The position numbers were made by a program, and so were the translations under genes. Of a stretch of 21,047 nt of DNA, positions 15,175 to 21,047 are shown in pieces (within the stretch, counting starts at the first letter, position 1; every line of letters begins with the position of its first letter). Under the pieces are notes generated by a model. It was not told the origin of the DNA, searched no databases, and was given only the letters and a program-made list of their open reading frames with translations. Source of the stretch: JAKSUT01 sp045616505 (GTDB taxonomy: Bacteria; Cyanobacteriota; Vampirovibrionia; Gastranaerophilales; Gastranaerophilaceae); NCBI GenBank assembly GCA_045616505.1, contig JAZLGV010000043.1, positions 1 to 21,047 on the forward strand. The letters run 5' to 3'.

Positions 15175-16809
15175 ATGAATGATACAATTGTAATATTTTT
15201 TACCATATTAATTACAACGGCTATTGCTTATTCTATCTATAAGTTTATGTTGGGTGTAGAAGATCATGTTTCTGAAAAAGATTTACAAATAACTTCTGAA
15301 GATATTGTTGCTCAATTAAATATTTTGTTAAAGCAAAAAAAATATAAGATTGTTGAGAATTTGGCAAAAAGTTATTTGAAATCAAAGAAAAATAATTTTG
15401 AAGTTAGAAGAATTTTAGCTAAAAATTATTTGGAAATGGGTGCGTTTGAAGAAGCCGTTGAAGAAGCAAAAAAACTTGTAAAAATGAATCCTAAAGATTC
15501 TGATTTAAAAATCTTTTTGGCAAATTGTTATAAAAAAATGAAAGAGCCACAAGAAGCAATTAAATCTTATTTGGAAGTTCTGAAAGATGATTTTGATAAT
15601 GCTTGGGTTATGAAAAATTTAGCCGTTTTGTATTTGGAAACAAATCAAAAAATTTCTGCTATTAAAATGTATGAAAAAATGGTTGATTTTATTGAAAATC
15701 AAAATGAAAAAATTGAAGTTCAAATTATTATTGCAGAGTTATATACAACTATGAATGATTTTGCATCTGCAATCGCACAATATAATTCGATTTTATCGGT
15801 TTATCCTGACGATGTAGCAACAAAGAAAGCTCTTGTTGATATATATGAAATGCTAGAAAAATATGATGAGATGATTTCAATTGCTCAAAGTATTGAAAAA
15901 ACGACAATTGATGAAAAAGAAGTTTTGTGGGCTTTAAAAAAACTTTTGGTTGCGAATAAAGCCTTAGAGCAATATGATGAGGCTTTAGAAATCGCTTATA
16001 AAATAAAAGAAAATTCTCTTTCTGATAAAATTAGAATTGGCGATGAAATTGCTCAAATTTTAGTAAAAACAGGTAAAATTGAAGACGGTATTTCTTTGTT
16101 TGAAGACCTTTTAGAAACAATGCCTCAAGATAAAGAGTTGAGTAAAAATTTGGCAAAAGCTTATGTTGAAAATGGTCAATTTGAAACAGCTGTTTCTATT
16201 TTTAAAAAGTTAATTGAAGATGCAAATTATTATGAAGTTGAAACTTTAAATAAAGAATTGAGCTCAATTTATACAGAGTGGGGTATTTATTTATTTAAAC
16301 AAAAAGATAATGACGGATGTTTTAAAAAGTTCAATACAGCAATTCAATGTTATTCTAAAAACCCAGAAATATATTATAGATTAGGCTGTGTTGATGTAGA
16401 AATTAAAAACTTTAAAGAAGGTCTTTCTAACTTTAAAAAAGCAATAGAGTTAGATGATACAGTCGTAAAATATTATTATGCTGTTGCTGATTGTTATGCA
16501 GCTATGGACAGTTTATATGATGAGAAAAAATATTTGTCTGATAGTTTAAAATTAGATGATAAAAATTCAAAAGTGTATTATAAACTTGCCTTGATTTTCC
16601 AAGAGCAAAATGATTTGAATTCAGCAATGCAAAATATGGAAAAAGCAGTTTCTTTAGACGATGATTTTGTAGATGCAAAATTTAAACTTGCTCTTTTGTA
16701 TGAACATATGGGAAAGAGAGAAGAAGCAATTGTTTTGTATGAACAAATTTTAAAAGTTGATCCAACAAATGATGCCGTTATTAACAATTTAGCAATGTTA
16801 GAAGGCTAA
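15175..16809 (+). CDS. Membrane-anchored TPR protein, about a dozen repeats
   Basis: 544 residues. An N-terminal membrane helix (about residues 3-24) is followed by back-to-back tetratricopeptide repeats from about 45 to the end. Typical units are YLEMGAFEEAVEEAKKLVKM, AVLYLETNQKISAIKMYEKM, YRLGCVDVEIKNFKEGLSNF and LALLYEHMGKREEAIVLYEQ. TPR arrays form superhelical protein-binding scaffolds; the partner is unknown. The short N-terminal segment before the helix and the charged KFMLGVEDHVSEKD after it suggest the repeats lie in the cytoplasm, but this is uncertain. It is a single-gene unit behind a strong promoter. It resembles the TPR protein at 8443-9780 in architecture, not obviously in sequence. 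Its stop is 20 bases from the convergent gene. Confidence 0.9.
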   Translation: MNDTIVIFFTILITTAIAYSIYKFMLGVEDHVSEKDLQITSEDIVAQLNILLKQKKYKIVENLAKSYLKSKKNNFEVRRILAKNYLEMGAFEEAVEEAKKLVKMNPKDSDLKIFLANCYKKMKEPQEAIKSYLEVLKDDFDNAWVMKNLAVLYLETNQKISAIKMYEKMVDFIENQNEKIEVQIIIAELYTTMNDFASAIAQYNSILSVYPDDVATKKALVDIYEMLEKYDEMISIAQSIEKTTIDEKEVLWALKKLLVANKALEQYDEALEIAYKIKENSLSDKIRIGDEIAQILVKTGKIEDGISLFEDLLETMPQDKELSKNLAKAYVENGQFETAVSIFKKLIEDANYYEVETLNKELSSIYTEWGIYLFKQKDNDGCFKKFNTAIQCYSKNPEIYYRLGCVDVEIKNFKEGLSNFKKAIELDDTVVKYYYAVADCYAAMDSLYDEKKYLSDSLKLDDKNSKVYYKLALIFQEQNDLNSAMQNMEKAVSLDDDFVDAKFKLALLYEHMGKREEAIVLYEQILKVDPTNDAVINNLAMLEG

Positions 16810-16829
16810 TTAGTATTTTAATTTTTTTT

Positions 16830-17432
16830 TTATTTTCTAAATACAGACATTCCGTTAAATTCAAATATTGGTTTTTCGTCAGCAATATTTTCGGCTATTC
16901 TTTTTGAAAGTATCGCTCCAACAAGTGCTTCAAGTTGTGCCATAGGAAGCATATTCATCGGTAATGTTTCAAACCCTTGAGTCATTCTTAATGCTGATTG
17001 TAATGCTTTACTATCAGCTGGAGAACGATCTTTAAAGCAAGATGAAAGATGTAGAGCTTCTCTTGTTAGTGAAATATCGTATCTGTTTATTTTAATGTCT
17101 TTTTCTATTAATGTTTTAAAATAATCGCATCCACGAGTTGAAAATCTTTGTGTCCAATTGTTTCTGTTGAGTATATGTTTGCCAAGTCCAACTGTTTGAT
17201 AGAATTTATACATCAATCTCCATTTTCCAACAAGTAAAGTGTTATCAGTTGGAAGAGAAATGCTTATTTGTGAGTGTTTTAGCGATGAAAAATTATCAAA
17301 AAAATGTTGAATATCCTGCATCGTAAAAAGTTTGTCTAATAGTATAATTTCGTTGTTTTTATCAATTACGGCAATACCTGAATCATTTGTAGCACTTGAT
17401 GCAAGCATTAAACCTATATAATATTGAATCAT
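16830..17432 (-). CDS. Hypothetical protein, possibly RNase H-like fold (DUF429-like)
   Basis: 200 residues, probably cytoplasmic. The first 65 residues read like the opening of a ribonuclease H/actin-like fold: strand YYIGLMLAS, strand-turn-strand GIAVIDKNNEIILLDKLF, helix, strand SQISISLP. The final part MLPMAQLEALVGAILSKRIAE resembles the LDALVCA helix of DUF429 proteins. The first strand lacks the Asp that such nucleases use, so catalytic activity is doubtful. Assignment is tentative. The gene starts seven bases after the motB stop, and AGG overlapping that stop is the ribosome site, so it is the third gene of a motA-motB unit. A motility connection is inferred from position only. Confidence 0.75.
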   Translation of the reverse strand: MIQYYIGLMLASSATNDSGIAVIDKNNEIILLDKLFTMQDIQHFFDNFSSLKHSQISISLPTDNTLLVGKWRLMYKFYQTVGLGKHILNRNNWTQRFSTRGCDYFKTLIEKDIKINRYDISLTREALHLSSCFKDRSPADSKALQSALRMTQGFETLPMNMLPMAQLEALVGAILSKRIAENIADEKPIFEFNGMSVFRK

Positions 17433-17439
17433 TTTAAAC

Positions 17440-18504
17440 CTATTTATTATTGAATATTAAATCTTCGTTTGCGCGAGGTCTTAGCCAATCACCTTCGCCA
17501 GTTATTTCTTTTCGTTTTGTTTTGTCTAAAGCTTGTGTTTCATTTGAAATACGTTTCATTTCACTATTATAAACTTTATTCAAGATAATTGCATTTGCTT
17601 CTGCTTCTTTATCGCCGTTAGCAAGTTTTTTAGCAGCTTCAGAAAGTTCTCCAATTTTGTTGATAGTGACCATTCTTTCTTGTTGTAGTTTATCTTGTTC
17701 TGCTTTGCTTAGTTTTGTTATGTCTTCAGTTGGTCTTTCAGAACTTTTAAATCTGTTTTTAAGAATAAGTATTTCAACTCTTCTGTTTTTTGCTTTGTTT
17801 TGTTCAGAGTCGTTTTTTACAATTGGTCTTGTGTCTGCGTATCCTACAACTGTAAACAAAGTCGGCATAAACTTAAATCTGTTTATTAAATATACTGTAA
17901 GTGCGCTTGCTCTTGCAGAAGATAATTCCCAGTTTGAAGGGAAAATTGATTTGATTGGGTCAGAGTCTGTATGACCTTCAATTCTCATATTGTGAAGAAT
18001 GAATTTTTTGGCAATAATAACACCAACTTTATCAATTTTTGCTTTTGCAGTATCGTTGATTTTTGCTGAACCTCTAGCAAAAAGCATATCATCTTTGAAA
18101 CTTATTAAAAGTCCTCGTTCTGTTTTTTCTGCTTTAACTCCTTCTAATTCTCCTTCTTTTGCAGCTGTATTAATTTCTTTTTCCATTTCATCCATTGAAC
18201 GTTCTTCGTATTTTGGATTCATGTATTCCATCATTAATGGTGCAACCATAGCATCACCTTGGGCACTATCAAATAAATCTTTTGAACCTTTGTCGTCCAT
18301 CATTCCTTCAGAACCTTGAAGAATAGATGGTGCTGCAAAAGCAGCTCTTAATGAGTTTTCAAGTGCTTCAAAATCTTTTATGTCAACTTGTGCCAATGCG
18401 TACAGAACAACGAAAGTTGCGAAAAGCAACGTTACAAAGTCGGAATATGAAACCATCCAACGTTCAAGATTAACATGTTCTGCTTCTTTTTTCTTTTTTG
18501 CCAT
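17440..18504 (-). CDS. motB: Flagellar stator protein MotB
   Basis: Forms the proton channel with MotA and anchors the stator to peptidoglycan. 354 residues, longer than the 308 of E. coli. One N-terminal membrane helix (about 19-40) carries the essential proton-binding D22 (SYSDFVTLLF). A plug/linker follows (41-130), then the OmpA-like peptidoglycan domain (about 131-250) with EGHTDSDPI, NWELSSARAS, GYADTRP and NRRVEI. After it comes an extra, highly charged tail (251-354) likely to be helical, with no counterpart in standard MotB. One-base overlap with the motA stop. RBS and coupling are typical of motAB. A sodium-driven PomB role cannot be excluded. Confidence 0.95.
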   Translation of the reverse strand: MAKKKKEAEHVNLERWMVSYSDFVTLLFATFVVLYALAQVDIKDFEALENSLRAAFAAPSILQGSEGMMDDKGSKDLFDSAQGDAMVAPLMMEYMNPKYEERSMDEMEKEINTAAKEGELEGVKAEKTERGLLISFKDDMLFARGSAKINDTAKAKIDKVGVIIAKKFILHNMRIEGHTDSDPIKSIFPSNWELSSARASALTVYLINRFKFMPTLFTVVGYADTRPIVKNDSEQNKAKNRRVEILILKNRFKSSERPTEDITKLSKAEQDKLQQERMVTINKIGELSEAAKKLANGDKEAEANAIILNKVYNSEMKRISNETQALDKTKRKEITGEGDWLRPRANEDLIFNNK

Positions 18505-19253
18505 TATGCGTCCTTAAGAAGATATGAATTCAATTTTCTTTCAATTAATGCTGGACTTTCTCCTGCTTGTATTGCAAGGATACCTTCAAGCATAATTTCT
18601 TTTGCTAAAATTAATTTTTGGTAGTTTGCTTTAATTCTTGTACCACAAGGAATGAAGATTAAGTTTGCAGCATACAAACCATAAACTGTTGCAACGAATG
18701 CAACCGCAATACCTGCACCAAGTTTTGATGGGTCAGATAAGTTCTGCATAACTTGGATTAGCCCGATAACGGCACCAATGATACCAAATGTTGGAAGGTA
18801 ACCACCTGCTGATTCCCAAATTGCAGCACCTTTTTTTACCATTTCTTCGATTTGACCGATTTGGTTTTCCATCATACCTTGTACTAATGTCGGATCAGCA
18901 CCATCGGCAACTGCTTCTAAACCCATTGCAAGTAGTGGGTCTGATGCATTTTTAGCTTCTTTTTCAAGTATGATAACACCTTCTTTTCTTGCTTTAGTTG
19001 CAAAGCCGACTATTTCTTGTATAAGTTTTGGATAATCTACTTGTGGTGGGAAAACAACTGTTTTTAACATTTTTAAACCAGTTTTTAGGTCGTCTGGTGG
19101 GAAACTTACGATTACACCACCTGCTGTACCACCAAATACAATCATACCGGCAGTAATTTGAAGCAATTGTCCTACGTTTCCGCCTTCCATTGCTTGTGCG
19201 CCTAAAATCATCGTTGTTCCGACTATGATACCGACAAATGCAAATATATCCAT
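18504..19253 (-). CDS. motA: Flagellar stator protein MotA
   Basis: The torque-generating stator subunit; four membrane helices. 249 residues, slightly under E. coli MotA (295) but normal for the short form. The cytoplasmic loop holds the residues that interact with FliG: R89 in KARKEG and E97 in ILEKEA. The ion-channel prolines are P154 (GYLPTFGIIGAVIGLI) and P202 (FIPCG). GGAG seven bases upstream is the ribosome site. motB follows with the TAATG overlap. No other flagellar gene is in this window, so the rest of the system must be elsewhere. Confidence 0.96.
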   Translation of the reverse strand: MDIFAFVGIIVGTTMILGAQAMEGGNVGQLLQITAGMIVFGGTAGGVIVSFPPDDLKTGLKMLKTVVFPPQVDYPKLIQEIVGFATKARKEGVIILEKEAKNASDPLLAMGLEAVADGADPTLVQGMMENQIGQIEEMVKKGAAIWESAGGYLPTFGIIGAVIGLIQVMQNLSDPSKLGAGIAVAFVATVYGLYAANLIFIPCGTRIKANYQKLILAKEIMLEGILAIQAGESPALIERKLNSYLLKDA

Positions 19254-19317
19254 ATATTTTACTCCAATTGTATACTATTCTAATTTATCTTATTTTTTGT
19301 GCGTTTACATCATTTAA

Positions 19318-20070
19318 TTAATGTAATGTTGTTAATAGAACGGGTTCGTCTTCTGTCACAAGAACTGTGTGTTCAAAGTGTGCAGATGGCATATTGTCAA
19401 TAGTTTTTACTGTCCATTTATCTTCCAATACTTCAACATCATCACCACCAAGGTTAAGCATTGGTTCTATTGCGATTGTCATACCTGCTTTTAATATTGT
19501 ATTTTGATAACCTGTTTTGTAATTATAAACAAATGGATCTTCGTGCATGTTGTGTCCGACACCGTGTCCACCATATTGTCTTACAATTCCAAGTTTTTCT
19601 CGTATTGCAACTTTTTCAATTGCTTCTCCAACCATATCAAGAGTATTTCCGTCTTTCATAAACGAAATACCTGCAAATAAAGATTCTTCAGTTGCTTTTA
19701 GCAATCTTTTTTTCTCATCATCAATTTCGCCAACTGCATAAGTCCAAGCGCTATCACCAACAAGTCCGCCGTATGTTGCACCAACGTCAATGCTTATGAT
19801 ATCGCCTTCTTTTAGAATAACATTTTCAAGAGGAAAACCGTGTACAACTTGTTCGTTTACAGAAGCACAAATACAAGCAGGAAAACCATTATAACCAAGA
19901 AATGTAGGAATAGCTCTGTTGTCTTTTATTATTTGCATTGCAACATCATCTAAATATTTTGTTGTTATTCCTGGTTTTATGATTTTCTTCATTTCTTGAT
20001 GAACAAGAGCAACAATGTGTCCTGCTTGTTTCATTCTTTTTATTTCTTCTCTTGATTTCTTTTTAATCAA
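19318..20070 (-). CDS. map: Methionine aminopeptidase, type I
   Basis: Removes the initiator methionine from new proteins. 250 residues. Metal ligands D95, D106, H169, E202 and E233, and substrate-site H77 and H176, are all in place (SIDVGA, GDSAW, GHGVGHNMHED, IEPML, FEHTVL). The start is TTG (20068-20070), supported by AAGGAT (20075-20080) just upstream. In many bacteria adk and map are neighbours in the spc ribosomal operon with secY; here adk-map is kept but secY is not adjacent, and gyrB lies upstream. map has its own candidate promoter after the adk terminator. Confidence 0.96.
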   Translation of the reverse strand: MIKKKSREEIKRMKQAGHIVALVHQEMKKIIKPGITTKYLDDVAMQIIKDNRAIPTFLGYNGFPACICASVNEQVVHGFPLENVILKEGDIISIDVGATYGGLVGDSAWTYAVGEIDDEKKRLLKATEESLFAGISFMKDGNTLDMVGEAIEKVAIREKLGIVRQYGGHGVGHNMHEDPFVYNYKTGYQNTILKAGMTIAIEPMLNLGGDDVEVLEDKWTVKTIDNMPSAHFEHTVLVTEDEPVLLTTLH

Positions 20071-20103
20071 TGTTATCCTTCTTTCTTTTTTGATTATGTT
20101 TCT

Positions 20104-20130
20104 ATTATACCCTAAAAGTCAGGTTGTAAA
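20104..20130 (-). promoter_or_regulatory. Candidate promoter of map
   Basis: On the - strand TTTACA (20130-20125), a 15-base spacer, TATAAT (20109-20104). The spacer is shorter than ideal. It lies just after the adk terminator and 33 bases before the TTG start. Confidence 0.5.
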
Positions 20131-20142
20131 GTTTTATATTTA

Positions 20143-20174
20143 AAAAGGACGAATAAATTAATATTCGCCCTTTT
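20143..20174 (-). terminator. Intrinsic terminator of adk
   Basis: On the - strand GGGCGAATA (20170-20162) pairs with TATTCGTCC (20155-20147), one G-U wobble, around a 6-base loop and is followed by a T run (20146-20142). The G-U pair is only favourable on the - strand, which identifies adk as its target. Confidence 0.85.
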
Positions 20175-20194
20175 CCTGAATTGTTCAAGTTTGT

Positions 20195-20854
20195 TTAGAT
20201 AACTTCCATCATTCTGTCCCAAACTACATTGATTTCTCCGTTTGCATCGATTTTTTTCAATGAACCTTTTTTGTCATAAAAATCAATTAGAGGAGCTGTT
20301 TCTTTGAAATAAGTTTCAAATCTAAGTTTTGCAGTTTCTTCTGTGTCGTCTTTTCTTTGAGTAAGTTCAACACCGCAATCATCGCAAATACCTTCTTTTT
20401 TAGGTTTTAGAGTTTTGATGTTGTAAATTCTTCCGCATTTAGGGCAAGAACGACGTGTTACAATTCTGTCTAGTAATAAATCTTGAGGAATATCAAAATA
20501 AATTACTTTGAAATCAACATCATTGTTACCTGCGTCGATTTCTTTTAGCATTTCTTCAAGCATTTCAGCTTGTTCTGTGCTTCTTGGAAAACCATCAAGA
20601 ATGAAACCATTTGCACAATCTTGTTCTTTTAATCTTGTTTTTATGATTGAAGCAACAATTTCAACAGGAACAAGTTGTCCTTTTTCGATGTAACTTTTTG
20701 CAGTTTTACCATCTTCTGTTCCATCAGCAATAGCTTTTCTAAGTAGAGAACCTGTATCAACGTGAGGATAGTTAAGTTCTTTTGAAAGTCTATCTGTTTG
20801 AGTTCCTTTTCCTGATGCTGGTGGTCCTAAAAATACTAATTCTTTTTTTGTCAT
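20195..20854 (-). CDS. adk: Adenylate kinase, long zinc-LID form
   Basis: Interconverts ATP + AMP and 2 ADP in the cytoplasm. 219 residues. P-loop GPPASGKGTQ at 10-19 (the more common form is GPPGAGKGTQ), the AMP-site DTGSLLR and DGFPRS (87-92), and the LID domain with four cysteines, C137, C140, C157 and C160, forming a structural zinc site. This Zn-LID form is typical of Gram-positive and several other lineages. AGAGGG is the ribosome site before the ATG. It is separated from gyrB upstream and from map downstream by terminators. Confidence 0.97.
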   Translation of the reverse strand: MTKKELVFLGPPASGKGTQTDRLSKELNYPHVDTGSLLRKAIADGTEDGKTAKSYIEKGQLVPVEIVASIIKTRLKEQDCANGFILDGFPRSTEQAEMLEEMLKEIDAGNNDVDFKVIYFDIPQDLLLDRIVTRRSCPKCGRIYNIKTLKPKKEGICDDCGVELTQRKDDTEETAKLRFETYFKETAPLIDFYDKKGSLKKIDANGEINVVWDRMMEVI

Positions 20855-20913
20855 TGAATTACCCTCTTTTAAACTATAAACACTAATTTTTTCTTTTATT
20901 ATAAACCAAGTAT

Positions 20914-20953
20914 AAAAAAAATGGGCTTCTAATTTTTAGAAACCCATTTTTTG
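20914..20953 (-). terminator. Intrinsic terminator of gyrB
   Basis: A 12-bp stem (20921-20932 with 20936-20947) with a 3-base loop and A/T flanks. The single imperfect pair is C-A on the + strand but a stable U-G on the - strand, so it acts on the gyrB transcript, which ends nearby at 20962. Confidence 0.85.
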
Positions 20954-20961
20954 TTGTATTT

Positions 20962-21047
20962 TTATGTATCAATATTTGTTGCGTAAACAGCGTTAGCTTC
21001 GATGAAATCTCTACGTTGTTCAACTTGGTCGCCCATCAAGATATCAA
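20962..21047 (-). CDS. gyrB: DNA gyrase subunit B, C-terminal end (partial)
   Basis: Only the last 27 residues are inside the window; the gene continues beyond the right edge. The tail DILMGDQVEQRRDFIEANAV and the following YATNIDT match the near-invariant GyrB C-terminus (LMGdeVEpRRxFIExNA). ParE tails differ, so GyrB is preferred. Stop codon TAA at 20962-20964. Confidence 0.88.
   Translation of the reverse strand, partial: DILMGDQVEQRRDFIEANAVYATNIDT

Noticed and set aside
16810..16829. Terminator between the large TPR gene and the convergent gene
   Set aside because: A T run is present but no hairpin stem can be drawn in the 20-base gap.
19254..19317. Sigma-28-like promoter upstream of motA (TAAA...GATAA on the - strand)
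   Set aside because: The spacing between the elements is about four bases too short and the GCC of the -10 is missing.
1..21047. tRNA, rRNA, CRISPR, insertion sequences, prophage or toxin-antitoxin genes
   Set aside because: No cloverleaf, repeat array, transposase, integrase or terminal repeat was seen on either strand by eye. A tRNA search program could still find something small.

Overview
This is a strongly AT-rich bacterial chromosome segment. It carries ordinary housekeeping genes, a flagellar stator pair, a peptide-uptake operon and several proteins I cannot place. No phage, IS element, CRISPR array, rRNA or tRNA gene is visible, and no gene-free stretch exceeds 300 bases. Low GC, a Zn-type adenylate kinase, rplS-rbgA-rnhB gene order, MotAB, TPR proteins and small lineage-type hypotheticals would fit a gut non-photosynthetic cyanobacterial relative (Vampirovibrionia/Melainabacteria, Gastranaerophilales). 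A low-GC Firmicute-like anaerobe is the main alternative. This taxonomic call is an inference and only moderately supported.

Layout. Positions 1-4623 are on the + strand: a small coiled-coil protein (TTG start) behind a sigma-28-like promoter and closed by a clear hairpin terminator; peptidase T (pepT); an unknown acidic protein (GTG start); then ribosomal protein L19 (rplS), the ribosome-assembly GTPase rbgA and RNase HII (rnhB). rplS has its own promoter and a leader that can fold in two ways. The rbgA and rnhB genes overlap by 11 bases. Positions 4620-7091 are on the - strand: a short, divergent DXS-like thiamine-diphosphate enzyme, a small cupin and a TSCPD-domain protein. The methylthiotransferase mtaB (7203-8492, +) stands alone.

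Positions 8443-15053 are a - strand block, read in the order: exported hypothetical, oppA lipoprotein, oppB, oppC, MgtC-family membrane protein, membrane-anchored TPR protein. Junctions are tight or overlapping from oppA to oppC and from mgtC to the TPR gene, so the block may be one or two operons. No Opp ATPase gene is present. The exported hypothetical has a promoter placed so close to its ATG that the mRNA may be leaderless. A second membrane-anchored TPR protein (15175-16809, +) is divergent, behind a near-consensus promoter.

Positions 16830-21047 are on the - strand, read as the gyrB 3' end, adk, map, motA, motB and a 200-residue protein with a possible RNase H-like/DUF429-like fold. Intrinsic terminators separate gyrB/adk and adk/map. 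motA, motB and the 200-residue gene are tightly coupled.

Most interesting points: the DXS-like enzyme that lacks the expected phosphate-binding arginine; the candidate L19 leader switch; the possible leaderless secreted protein; the sigma-28-like promoter driving an uncharacterised coiled-coil gene; and MotB with a ~100-residue C-terminal extension co-transcribed with an unknown gene. I saw no convincing wholly new multi-gene system.
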